Shown piece by piece: positions 1 through 7,766 of a stretch of DNA of 64,000 nucleotides; position 1 is the first letter of the stretch; every line of letters starts with the position of its first letter. The position numbers and the translations under genes were made by a program. Under the pieces are notes generated by a model. The model searched no databases. It saw only the letters and a list, made by a program, of their open reading frames with translations, and was not told the origin of the DNA. The stretch is from NCBI GenBank assembly GCA_000200715.1, contig DP000238.1:804154-868153 (forward strand), read 5' to 3'. The DNA is from Cenarchaeum symbiosum A (GTDB lineage Archaea; Thermoproteota; Nitrososphaeria; Nitrososphaerales; Nitrosopumilaceae).

Positions 1-644
1 GCTTTACGGTGCGTGTAGAGCCGGACGCGCGGCTGGTCATAACCCCGGTGCTCCGCCCCTCGTCGCTTACCATCTTTGACATGGAGATAAGGCTGACCGA
101 CGTGGAGGGCACGGCTGCAGAGGTATACTATAACAGGCTGGGGACCTTCCTCGGCAGGGAGTGCGCGGGCGAGGTTTCAGCATCAGACGTGCTGTACACG
201 TGTGACATGTCGTCCGCCATATCCGGCGCGGCCAGCCACAGCGCCGTGGGAGGAACCCTCGACAGCATGACAATACCGCTGCAAGGCGAGTTCACAGGGC
301 AGATCACCATGAAGATCCGCGAGAGCCAGGGCATATTGCTCGAGGACCACGACAGGCAGTATGCCGTGGTCACCATGCCGTCCGGAGCGCCGGGGGCATT
401 CCCCGGCCTGCCGGAGTTCCCCCTCGGGGATCCGACAGGGGCGCCGCGGCCCGAAGAGTCAGGTCCAATGGATCCCGAGCCCGGCCGAGAATCCCCGCAG
501 GGCGGGGCTGATTCCAGAAGCCCGGTGGATGGACAGGTGCCCGCCGAAGACTCCCCGATGGACCCGGAGCCCGGCGACATCCGGGAACAAAGGGGAATAT
601 TCGACATCATAATAGACTTCTTTAGAGATCTCTTCGGCCTCTGA
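1..644 (+). CDS. C-terminal end of a giant surface protein (G0), 5' truncated by the window
   Basis: Open from base 3; the GTG at 9 is an internal codon, not a start, because the homology to the other giant proteins here begins before it. About the first 115 residues match the C-terminal domain shared by G1-G4, including the V-Y-Y-N-R-L-G stretch and a cysteine pair spaced C-x12-C (REC...LYTC). A Pro/Glu/Gly-rich spacer follows (about residues 125-190), then the terminal motif IFDIIIDFFRDLFGL and TGA. Signal peptide and propellers must lie upstream. It shows that the giant-protein locus continues to the left. Role inferred: secreted, surface-attached protein. Function unknown. Confidence 0.85.
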   Translation, partial: FTVRVEPDARLVITPVLRPSSLTIFDMEIRLTDVEGTAAEVYYNRLGTFLGRECAGEVSASDVLYTCDMSSAISGAASHSAVGGTLDSMTIPLQGEFTGQITMKIRESQGILLEDHDRQYAVVTMPSGAPGAFPGLPEFPLGDPTGAPRPEESGPMDPEPGRESPQGGADSRSPVDGQVPAEDSPMDPEPGDIREQRGIFDIIIDFFRDLFGL

Positions 645-708
645 GCACATCTGTACAATCCGTGCGCCTTTCAGACTATAATCCAGTCCGGGCGATTATG
701 CCCGCGCC

Positions 709-1866
709 CTACGCAGGGACTGTACCGGCGCCAAACCGCAGGTGGACCCGCTCGCCGCCGCCGTCTATCCCCTGGTGCGTCATGCGCGTTTCGTGCCCTG
801 CATCCCGCAGGTACTCATCCAGTATGGACGCCCAAGGCAGGGAGCTGCCGCTGTTCAGCCCCGATTCTATAGAGACGCTCCGCGCACCTGAATCAAGGCT
901 GGCATGCCCCCCGCAGGATATGCGCAGCGCCGCATCTATCGCGCGGATAACCTCCCCGAGATTCCTCCCCCGCAGAATGATCCCGCCGTCTTCGAGCAGC
1001 CCCAACAGTCCAAAGCCGCGGCCATCCGCGCAAGACAGCACTCTTCCTAGCGCACCTTCCCCCACCAGCCGCACCATGCCGCAGGCCTCCCGCACGCCCG
1101 CAGAACTCATGCCGTCCATCTCGCCCGTTATTGCAGCACCCTCCCAGGCCCTGAGAAAGGCGCCCTCCTGCCACGATCCCATCGTATCAGAGTTATCAAA
1201 TGCGGCGCCATTCCCCCCGGTTCCAAGCACCAGCAGGGATGCGCCATCAAATACAAAATACTCCTGCAATACATCTGCCGCGCGAACCTCCACTCCGGGC
1301 GGCAGGGAGCAGTGCTGCTCCGACCCTATCAGGTCAGGCGGCATCACAACCCTTACTCTCCCCCCGTTGCCCAGCAATGACTTTATTCCATCCGAACATC
1401 CCGCAAGCAGCTCCAGCCCTGCACCGGCGGCCATCACGTGGATGGTCTTGCGCGCCATACACGCCATCGATTCGAGCCTGGCGGCAGCGCCGATGCCATC
1501 AACATTGTGATATCTCCCCTCCGTACTGTCAGGCCCGCCGGCAGCCTCGCTCACCCTGGATAGCTCCTCGAGCAGCCCGCCCATCATGCTGGCACGCCCT
1601 GCCTGCCTCTCTACTGCCTCGCCTAGCGCCTCGCCCGGGGGGATGGCAGAACACGTTACGGGCTTTACCTCGGAGACAGAGACCAGGCCCCTCTTTTGCA
1701 GCCTGGCCAGGACCGGGTACACCTTGGTCCTTGGCAATCCTGAACGGTAGGAGAGCTCGCCTGCAGACGCTGTCCCCATGGATAGCAGGGCCACATAGGC
1801 ACGGGCCTCGTACTGGCTCAGCCCAAACTCGCCCAGGCCGGCCGAGAGGGCCCCGTCATCGGACAT
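709..1866 (-). CDS. TrmB-type transcriptional regulator
   Basis: 385 residues from the ATG at 1866; a TTG at 1929 would add 21 residues of low-complexity lead and is less likely. Residues ~10-75 form a winged helix-turn-helix typical of TrmB regulators (LGLSxYExRxYxALL-like start, then SGLPRTKVYPVLARLQKRGLV as recognition region). The rest (~90-385) resembles the effector-binding half of long TrmB proteins but with little recognisable sequence. TrmB proteins bind promoters and respond to sugars or other small molecules; thaumarchaea carry many. It is convergent with G0 (64-base gap) and divergent from the cdvC unit, so the AT-rich stretch 1930-2030 probably holds promoters for both sides. Target genes unknown. 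Confidence 0.82.
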   Translation of the reverse strand: MSDDGALSAGLGEFGLSQYEARAYVALLSMGTASAGELSYRSGLPRTKVYPVLARLQKRGLVSVSEVKPVTCSAIPPGEALGEAVERQAGRASMMGGLLEELSRVSEAAGGPDSTEGRYHNVDGIGAAARLESMACMARKTIHVMAAGAGLELLAGCSDGIKSLLGNGGRVRVVMPPDLIGSEQHCSLPPGVEVRAADVLQEYFVFDGASLLVLGTGGNGAAFDNSDTMGSWQEGAFLRAWEGAAITGEMDGMSSAGVREACGMVRLVGEGALGRVLSCADGRGFGLLGLLEDGGIILRGRNLGEVIRAIDAALRISCGGHASLDSGARSVSIESGLNSGSSLPWASILDEYLRDAGHETRMTHQGIDGGGERVHLRFGAGTVPA

Positions 1867-1929
1867 GCCATCCCCTGCCCTCCCGGTTAGGTAAGAAGCC
1901 GGGTAAAATCGCTTTGCCAAACTGCTCAA

Positions 1930-2096
1930 AATTCTATCCCCTGAACCCCCCGTTGCTCAATAAAGTTGATCGTGCGCTCTAAATTAAGCGAGCTCGGTGC
2001 TAAATTAGGCCTGCAAAGAGGTGCTGATGCTTGAATGTCCTAAACGGGGACGGAGGGCTCCGCGGCAAGATAACAAGGGCCGGGAGGCTGTCCGTC
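1930..2096. promoter_or_regulatory. Divergent promoter region, TrmB gene / cdvC unit
   Basis: Between the two divergent genes the sequence turns AT-rich around 1955-2010, with several TATA-like strings (for example TTAATTTA and CTTTATTG read on the minus strand, TAAATTAGG on the plus strand). A GGGAGG at 2082-2087 sits at good Shine-Dalgarno spacing before the ATG at 2097 and decides that start over the TTG at 2031. Confidence 0.45.
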
Positions 2097-2405
2097 ATGG
2101 TAGAACAGTCCGAAGAATCCCTGATAAGGTCCCTCTCGCCTGGCGAGCTGCGGGACCTCGGAGCCCTGGTAGAATCCGCGCGGCACATACTGTACAGGCA
2201 CGAGGAAAACCGCAAACTGCACACCCTCATGGGCGAGCTGGTCTCCATGATGGATGAATCCGCGGGATCAGTAGAGAGGCTGGAGGGGACAATGGACGAG
2301 ATGGCGCTCTCCGCGGCCGATTCAATCAGGAGGATAAGGGAGGCGCAGGCGCGACTCGGCGCAGTGCTCGACATACGCAAGGCATCCCCGGGGGCAAAGG
2401 CATGA
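2097..2405 (+). CDS. Small helical protein translationally coupled to cdvC
   Basis: 102 residues from the ATG at 2097, which has GGGAGG ten bases before it; a TTG at 2031 could extend it to 124 residues. Highly charged and predicted helical, with heptad-like hydrophobic spacing through about residues 30-95 (coiled-coil character). No family recognised. Its TGA stop overlaps the ATG of the next gene (ATGA at 2402-2405), so the two are almost certainly co-translated. The tight pairing with the Vps4-like ATPase suggests a role in Cdv/ESCRT-type division or membrane remodelling, perhaps as substrate or adaptor; this is inference from position only. It lacks the length and basic N-terminus expected of a complete CdvB/ESCRT-III protein. 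Confidence 0.75.
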   Translation: MVEQSEESLIRSLSPGELRDLGALVESARHILYRHEENRKLHTLMGELVSMMDESAGSVERLEGTMDEMALSAADSIRRIREAQARLGAVLDIRKASPGAKA

Positions 2406-3595
2406 GCATGGCGCCGCAGGAGCTAGAGAACAGCGCCAGCAGGTATGCAGGCGAGGCCATAAAATGCGATTCACAGGGCGCGCGCGGCATGGCCATAGCC
2501 AACTATCAAAAGGCCATAGATTCGCTCGTCCGGCTGATGCACCTGTATCCAAGAAGCAAGCTCAACCAGCTGTACAAGGAGCGGACCACGTCATACCAGA
2601 AAAGAATCAAGGCGCTCCGCGAATCAGGCTCTGTCGAGCCCGCAATAGACCCGCGCGCGAGCCCCTCCGAGGCAAAGGCAGGCATGGACACCCAGTCGGC
2701 CAAAAAAGACTTTGACGATCTCATAATGAAGGAAAAGCCCGACATAAGCTGGAACGAGGTCATAGGGCTGGACGCGGTAAAGACCGCTCTTCGTGAATCC
2801 ATAGTATACCCGTCAAAGAGGCCCGAGCTCTTCCCGCTGGGGTGGCCCCGCGGAATACTCCTGTACGGCCCCCCCGGGTGCGGCAAGACCATACTGGCTG
2901 CAGCTACCGCAAGCGAGATAGACGGGTACTTTATCAATGTCGATGCGGCATCGATGATGAGCAAGTGGCTGGGCGAGGCAGAAAAGAACGTCGCAAAATT
3001 GTTCACAATGGCAGGCGGATACGCAGAAAGGGAGGACAAGCCCGTGATACTGTTCATAGACGAGGTTGATTCGCTGCTAGGCTCGAGGAATACAGAGGTG
3101 GGGGGCGAGAGCAGGCTCAAGACGCAGTTTCTCATAGGGATGGACGGGATAAAGGACAAGGGCAAAAAGATAAAGCTGTATGTTATAGGGGCCACCAACA
3201 AGCCCTGGAGCCTCGACCAGCCTTTTCTGAGGAGGTTCCAGAAAAGAATCTATGTGGACCTGCCGACAGACGAGGCGCGAAAAAAGATATTCGAGCTGTA
3301 TACAGACCCGCTCAACAAGGATCCCAAGCTGCGCACCCCGATGCTTGCAAAGCTCTTCGAGGGGTACAGTGCAAGCGACATAAAGGACGCATGCCAGGCC
3401 GCACAGCTGATGGTGGTCCACGAGCTGTTCAACGCGCCAGGATACAGCGAGCCAGTAGAGGGAGAAGAGTCGCCCCGGCCGCGCGACATATCCATGGCCG
3501 ACTTTAGGGACATACTGGCCAGAAGAAAGCCGAGCGTATCGAACGAGATGCGCCTGGCATACCACAAGTGGAGCCAGGACTTTCAGGCATCCTGA
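2402..3595 (+). CDS. cdvC: CdvC, Vps4-like AAA ATPase of the Cdv cell-division machinery
   Basis: 397 residues. Residues ~5-75 form an N-terminal helical MIT-type domain (three amphipathic helices; ANYQKAIDSLVRL is the typical second helix). The AAA module covers ~110-390: Walker A GPPGCGKT at 156-163, Walker B VILFIDEVD at 215-223, sensor-1 GATNKP at 263-268, and arginine-finger region FLRRF at about 275-279. In Thermoproteota and Thaumarchaeota CdvC disassembles ESCRT-III-like CdvB filaments through MIT-MIM contacts at the division ring, using ATP hydrolysis. It overlaps the upstream small gene by four bases. No cdvA or cdvB is visible in the window, in line with a dispersed cdv system. Length is usual for the family. 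Confidence 0.92.
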   Translation: MSMAPQELENSASRYAGEAIKCDSQGARGMAIANYQKAIDSLVRLMHLYPRSKLNQLYKERTTSYQKRIKALRESGSVEPAIDPRASPSEAKAGMDTQSAKKDFDDLIMKEKPDISWNEVIGLDAVKTALRESIVYPSKRPELFPLGWPRGILLYGPPGCGKTILAAATASEIDGYFINVDAASMMSKWLGEAEKNVAKLFTMAGGYAEREDKPVILFIDEVDSLLGSRNTEVGGESRLKTQFLIGMDGIKDKGKKIKLYVIGATNKPWSLDQPFLRRFQKRIYVDLPTDEARKKIFELYTDPLNKDPKLRTPMLAKLFEGYSASDIKDACQAAQLMVVHELFNAPGYSEPVEGEESPRPRDISMADFRDILARRKPSVSNEMRLAYHKWSQDFQAS

Positions 3596-3599
3596 GCCT

Positions 3600-3615
3600 G
3601 CCGGATTCATCCGGC
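3600..3615 (+). terminator. Possible hairpin after cdvC
   Basis: A perfect six-base stem with a four-base loop (GCCGGA-TTCA-TCCGGC) starts five bases after the cdvC stop. No clear U-run follows, so use as a terminator is uncertain. Confidence 0.3.
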
Positions 3616-3687
3616 CAAAGCCCGCGTACCGGGAAGGGGCCGGCGCGGGTGTTTACTGGGCTATTCCGCCAAATACCGCCCTGGTTG

Positions 3688-3990
3688 TTATAACGGCTCT
3701 AGATTGTCGCGGTCATCATCTGTATTGTACTGTGTCTTGTCAGGGTCGGTCCTGCCGTGTGAGACCCGGTATCTGGGCGTCCTTGAGACAAATTTGTACG
3801 TGCCGGGCCCTGTGTGTTTTACCCGCCCGTCCTTGCGGAGGGCGTATATCGTCTTGCCAATCGTCTTGCCCATTCTCCCTTCAGGCACCCCTTTGAAGAA
3901 CGGGCTGCCTGTCAGCCTTTCCTTCATCTGCATCACGCTGGATTCCCCAAGCTCCTCCAATACATCGAGTATGGCATCTACCTTGCTCAT
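3688..3990 (-). CDS. Winged-helix DNA-binding protein, divergent from the restriction-modification genes
   Basis: 100 residues from the ATG at 3990, preceded by GGAGGGG at a suitable distance. The open frame runs on to 4545, but that part overlaps the methyltransferase and is not expected to be coding. Residues ~1-70 look like a small winged helix: MSKVDAILDVLEELGESSVM, then a basic helix rich in G-K-T, then a wing-like YALRKDGRVKHTGPGTYKF. The last ~30 residues are polar and probably disordered. The gene faces the methyltransferase/TdeIII pair across a ~180-base intergenic region, the position of a regulator for that pair; this role is inference. No specific family recognised. Confidence 0.68.
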   Translation of the reverse strand: MSKVDAILDVLEELGESSVMQMKERLTGSPFFKGVPEGRMGKTIGKTIYALRKDGRVKHTGPGTYKFVSRTPRYRVSHGRTDPDKTQYNTDDDRDNLEPL

Positions 3991-4130
3991 CCGCACCCCT
4001 CCGGCATCATAGCAGGCCGGCCGCCTGTCTGGCTTTTTCCAATCGCAGACCCCCCGCCGGGCATGTCTTATGAATATTGCCATCGAATCCACAGATGCCG
4101 GGGCCCCTCCGTCAGCTCGCAATGTTTCAA

Positions 4131-4150
4131 ATGTTTTAAAACTTTTAAAG
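4131..4150 (+). promoter_or_regulatory. TATA box of the methyltransferase-TdeIII unit
   Basis: AT-rich string with two overlapping TTTTAAA-like boxes. The second, at about 4143-4149, lies ~27 bases before the ATG at 4175, the spacing expected for a leaderless archaeal transcript. This supports the 4175 start. Confidence 0.6.
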
Positions 4151-4174
4151 AGACGGCGGTGCAAGGCGGGTTGC

Positions 4175-5338
4175 ATGTCGCTTACCAAGAAATATGACGA
4201 GGAGCTTTGCTGGAAGGAGGACAGCCTCCCGCAGAAGGAGCGCATGAAGTATACGCACACCATACACCCGTACTTTGGCAAGTTTGTCCCCCACCTGGTC
4301 AGGTATTTCCTTGAGCGGCATCTAAAGAACGCCAAGCTGATATGCGATCCATTCATGGGCTCGGGAACCACGCTTATAGAATCCAACCTGGCCGGAATAC
4401 CGTCCGTAGGAATGGACATCAGCAGGTTCAACGTGATGATGTGCCGTGTAAAGACCAGAAAATACGACATGGCCAAGCTCCACAGGGAGGTGCGCAGGAT
4501 ATTCGATGCGACGTGTGCGTTCTCGCAAAAGACGTCCATTGACAACTATGTTTCCGACAGGCAGAGGCGCAGGCTAAACCCCAAAAGCAGTTCCAAATTC
4601 CTTAATGAGTGGTTCCACCCCGATGCCCTGCATACGTTGCTTGTATTCAGGGAGCTCATACCGGGGTATGCATACGGGGATGTGATGAAGCTGATACTCT
4701 CCAGGACGGCCAGGTCGTCCAGGATGATAGCCCACTATGAGGTGGACTATCCCAAGAAGCCGCATCCGGAGGATTATTTCTGCGTAAAACACGACCGCAT
4801 ATGCCACCCAACCACTGATGCGTTTGGCTTTTTGAAGAGGTACTGTTCCAACACGGTGGAGAAGATAGGCGAGTTTCAGAAGGTAAGAAATAACGTGTAC
4901 ACCAGCGCCATACACGGGGATTCCAGGACATACGGCTTTGCGGGCACGGGCATAACGGACGTGTTCACATCCCCCCCCTACCTTGGCCTGATTGACTATC
5001 ACGAACAGCACCGCTATGCGTATGAGTTGCTGGGCATAAAGGACAACAGCGAGAATGAGATAGGCGCAAAGAAGAGGGGCGCCGGCAAATCGGCCGCACA
5101 AGAGTACAAGGACGGTATGACAAGGACGATACGGAACATAACGGAGGCCTCGTTTGACAGGAAAAATGGCAGGTTCATACTGGTTGTACATGACAAAATG
5201 AACCTGTACGAGGAGATAGTGGCAAATTCGGGCCTGGAGCTTGTCTCCAACTATTACCGGAAAGTGGACAGGCGTTCCGGGCGCAGAAAGGGCGAGTTCG
5301 GGGAAAACATACTCGTGTGCAAGACGGCAAAGCCATGA
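4175..5338 (+). CDS. DNA (amino-N4/N6) methyltransferase of a type II restriction-modification pair
   Basis: 387 residues from the ATG at 4175, chosen because of the TATA box ~27 bases upstream; the open frame starts at 4070. The AdoMet-binding motif I DPFMGSGTT is at 58-66, followed by motif II acid D81. The catalytic motif IV TSPPY is at 265-269 and reads as the N4-cytosine type. Motif I precedes motif IV by ~200 residues, so the target-recognition part probably lies between them (alpha-like order). The stop overlaps the start of the next gene (ATGA, 5335-5338), which encodes a TdeIII-like nuclease. It should protect host DNA against that nuclease. An eight-C run (4971-4978) falls exactly in the codons of the catalytic S-P-P. 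Confidence 0.85.
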   Translation: MSLTKKYDEELCWKEDSLPQKERMKYTHTIHPYFGKFVPHLVRYFLERHLKNAKLICDPFMGSGTTLIESNLAGIPSVGMDISRFNVMMCRVKTRKYDMAKLHREVRRIFDATCAFSQKTSIDNYVSDRQRRRLNPKSSSKFLNEWFHPDALHTLLVFRELIPGYAYGDVMKLILSRTARSSRMIAHYEVDYPKKPHPEDYFCVKHDRICHPTTDAFGFLKRYCSNTVEKIGEFQKVRNNVYTSAIHGDSRTYGFAGTGITDVFTSPPYLGLIDYHEQHRYAYELLGIKDNSENEIGAKKRGAGKSAAQEYKDGMTRTIRNITEASFDRKNGRFILVVHDKMNLYEEIVANSGLELVSNYYRKVDRRSGRRKGEFGENILVCKTAKP

Positions 5339-6120
5339 CCATAAGCGATGCAACAAGAAATACTCTGCGCAGCGAGGTAAATGCATGGATTGAAGATTTT
5401 TTGAGGCAAAAGCTGCCGGCTGTTTTGCGTAAAAACAACGCAAACAGAGGCCGCATGCCGTTCCATGAAGCCCTGCTTCCAAATGCCGTAATGTCCGGAT
5501 TCAAGACGGAGCGATCGTTTTCCACATCACTGGGAAAATTGTTTGAAAGATGCTCGGTGATAATAGCACGCGAGTGCTTCAGCCATGTTCAGAATCAACA
5601 TGTGGTACACGGCATGATACCAGGCAATACAAAGAATGCCATGGACACGCTCATAGACAGGCTTGACCAGTCGCAGGGGTATGCAAATTATCAGACCGTT
5701 GTCAATGAGACGATAGAGAGAATGCAGCGTGATAACAGTGCAGGGAGCCCCGTGACTGTCACATCTGATTTGTATTTGCAAAATAATGACAGAGACATTT
5801 ATTTTGAGCTAAAATCCCCAAAACCAAACAAAGGCCAGTGTCATACAATGCTTAGAAATTCCCTCTATATACACGCCATGACACGCAGATTATGGCCGCG
5901 TACCAGGACAATGATAGGCATGGCGTATAATCCATTTGGCGACGGTGCCGAGTATAATCATTCGTTTGTGACCGGAATATTTGACATGAAACGACAGGTC
6001 AGGATTGGGAGGGAATACTGGGATTTGCTGGGCGGAGACGACACATACCGGCAACTTTTGGACATATTTGCAGATGTGGGTGATGAATCCAGGGCCATGA
6101 TACGGGACATGTTAGACTGA
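5335..6120 (+). CDS. TdeIII-family type II restriction endonuclease
   Basis: 261 residues from the ATG at 5335, which overlaps the methyltransferase stop by four bases; a TTG-type start at 5317 is less likely. The core holds a PD-(D/E)xK-type site: acidic residue in TSDLYLQ (D145), then E158 and K160 in YFELKSPKPNKGQ, the signature I associate with TdeIII/MjaII-like enzymes. Characterised members of that family cut GGNCC; specificity here is inference. Local GC falls to ~30-40 % (for example 5761-5880), well below its neighbours, which suggests horizontal acquisition. With the preceding gene it forms a complete type II system. Confidence 0.72.
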   Translation: MTISDATRNTLRSEVNAWIEDFLRQKLPAVLRKNNANRGRMPFHEALLPNAVMSGFKTERSFSTSLGKLFERCSVIIARECFSHVQNQHVVHGMIPGNTKNAMDTLIDRLDQSQGYANYQTVVNETIERMQRDNSAGSPVTVTSDLYLQNNDRDIYFELKSPKPNKGQCHTMLRNSLYIHAMTRRLWPRTRTMIGMAYNPFGDGAEYNHSFVTGIFDMKRQVRIGREYWDLLGGDDTYRQLLDIFADVGDESRAMIRDMLD

Positions 6121-6792
6121 TGATTCATCATCGATCTAGATTGTTCTGATCCAGTCGATTGTTTTTGCCCAGAGCTTGTTGCTTGACCCTGCCTGATTAG
6201 GCGGTCATCTTTGCGCCGAAAAACATTCAGATCAGCAGATTCCGGCCCCCGCAATGGAGAAGCCTGCCGGGTGCAGCTGCAGCCTGGCCGGCAGAATTGC
6301 CTGCCTGTTTCAAGACGCCTGCATGCCGAACCGGGGCAAGGAACCGGCAGGGGCGAGCCGGGGCAAGGCAGGCCGTACCTCTACCGACGGGCTCATCCTG
6401 CCGCTGATCAAGGTGAAGGTAGTGCTGAAAATGGCGTGCCGCGCCACCGTGCACTTTCCAGAGTGCCCGTTGCCTGGGAGTGCAGGCGGTACACAAGCGG
6501 GCCGGCCCCGATTTTTCAGGCGCCCTGAAGTCCTAGCCATGCCTGTTTGCATTCCTGCGGTACAATGGTGCCGATCCCACAAGCAGTGCTGGCAAGATGA
6601 TCAGAGGCGGCCGCAAGACAGAGCAGGGATCAGCCCAAGCCGGCCTGAGGCATGAAGATGTTCGGCACGCACATGACATGCCCGGAGGCGAGCAGGGGCA
6701 TATCGATCGAGGGCATGGCATCAGTGAGAGGGCAGACACCCGCCAGCCGGGCCTTTCAAACCCATATATTTAGCGCACAGGGGCCGTGCACC
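6121..6792. other. Long intergenic region without a recognisable gene
   Basis: About 670 bases. A short inverted repeat (GATGA-TTCA-TCATC, 6119-6132) follows the nuclease stop and may be a terminator. The rest has several overlapping open frames on both strands with Pro/Arg/Ala-rich translations, typical of chance frames in GC-rich DNA. I see no RNA gene. The last 30 bases hold the aIF2-beta promoter. Confidence 0.5.
6764..6772 (+). promoter_or_regulatory. TATA box of the aIF2-beta unit
   Basis: ATATATTTA with its start ~29 bases before the ATG at 6793, matching an archaeal promoter with a leaderless or nearly leaderless transcript. It fixes the gene start against upstream in-frame ATGs (6652 onward). 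Confidence 0.7.
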
Positions 6793-7215
6793 ATGACAAA
6801 GACGGAATACGAGGCGCTCCTCAAGAGGATAAAAGACGGGCTCTCCGACGAGAACAGGCAGACAGTCGAGAGGTTCGAGCTGCCCCCCGTCGACGTCATG
6901 TGGGAGGGCCAAAAGACGTTTTTGCGCAACTTTTCCGAGTTTCCAAAGATACTGCGGAGGGACCCCGACAAGGTGCTGCAATACCTGGCAAAGGAGTTTG
7001 CAGTGCCGGCAGAGAGGATGGGCGACAAGGCCATGTTCATAGGCAAGAGGGACCCCGACGACTTTACAAGGCTGCTTAGAATATACGTAAAGGACTATCT
7101 CGAGTGCCCCACGTGCGGCAGCCCCGACACCAAGGCGAGCAAGGAGAACAGGATCTCGTTTCTGCTCTGCGAGGCATGCGGCGCAAAGTCTACACTGAAG
7201 GGAAAGTATGCGTGA
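6793..7215 (+). CDS. Translation initiation factor aIF2, beta subunit
   Basis: 140 residues, the usual length. Part of the heterotrimeric aIF2 that carries initiator Met-tRNA to the small ribosomal subunit. The N-terminal helix (1-25) that contacts the gamma subunit is followed by the alpha/beta core (~30-100, with VDVMWEGQKTFLRNFSE and the FIGKRDPDDFTRLL stretch) and a C-terminal zinc ribbon with Cys at 105, 108, 126 and 129 (CPTC...CEAC). The start is set by the TATA box 29 bases upstream. The next gene (DUF424) begins at or just inside the stop codon, an archaeal gene pairing seen elsewhere. Confidence 0.93.
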   Translation: MTKTEYEALLKRIKDGLSDENRQTVERFELPPVDVMWEGQKTFLRNFSEFPKILRRDPDKVLQYLAKEFAVPAERMGDKAMFIGKRDPDDFTRLLRIYVKDYLECPTCGSPDTKASKENRISFLLCEACGAKSTLKGKYA

Positions 7216-7511
7216 TGCGCTTTTCCGTGAGGACGACGGACTATCAGCGAAACAGGATGCTCAACATATGCGACGAGGATCTCGTGGGCAGAAAGCTCAA
7301 AGACGGTGAGATAAAGGTGAGCATAGACCGGGGCTGTTACGGCGGCAGGATAGTCGGTGCAGACGAGGCGCGCGAGCTGCTCCAGAACGCCTCGATAATC
7401 AACATGGCAGGAGAGGAGACCATCTCGCTCTCGCTTGGCCTCGGGATAGGGGCCGAGAACGGCGTCAAGAAGATAGACGGCGTGCCGTTTCTGATCGTCT
7501 TCAAGATGTAG
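7215..7511 (+). CDS. DUF424 family protein
   Basis: 98 residues from the ATG at 7215, which shares one base with the aIF2-beta stop; a GTG at 7212 would add one residue. The sequence RNRMLNICDEDLVGRKLKDG, a central SIDRGCYGG region and a C-terminal VPFLIVFK strand match the small archaeal DUF424 family. Its biochemical role is not established. Frequent linkage to aIF2-beta in archaea and overlapping stop/start here suggest a role close to translation (inference). The frame is open upstream to 7104, but that part lies inside aIF2-beta. Confidence 0.85.
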   Translation: MRFSVRTTDYQRNRMLNICDEDLVGRKLKDGEIKVSIDRGCYGGRIVGADEARELLQNASIINMAGEETISLSLGLGIGAENGVKKIDGVPFLIVFKM

Positions 7512-7732
7512 GCAAGATACACGGCCCGCAGGTTGTCGAACAACCCGGCCGAGGCAGGCATTGCATCATCTTGCATGCAATGCGCGCGCGGCCGCAGGCC
7601 GGCACCTTGATCAGGATCCCCCGCATGTTCTACGCCTTTCTGGCACGCCCCTATACGGGGGGCAGAATCTACCGATCCGGATATTTGGCGGAGATGACTG
7701 CCGATCAGGCGGGATTATTCAACAGGCCCCGT

Positions 7733-7744
7733 AAATTCTTAAAC
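7733..7744 (+). promoter_or_regulatory. TATA-like element of the solitary methyltransferase gene
   Basis: AAATTCTTAAAC lies 23-34 bases before the ATG at 7767, consistent with an archaeal leaderless promoter. Confidence 0.45.
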
Positions 7745-7766
7745 CAACCGCGCCGGTAGATACACA

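Noticed and set aside
4971-4978. Eight-C run as a phase-variation tract in the methyltransferase
   Set aside because: The codons for S-P-P in the catalytic motif force a C-rich string, and eight is short for frequent slippage. The frame is intact. Kept only as a note.
6121-6792. Genes in the gap before aIF2-beta (frames 6211-6528, 6254-6655)
   Set aside because: Overlapping frames on several strands with Cys/Arg/Pro-rich translations, no promoter or ribosome site, and no recognisable domain.
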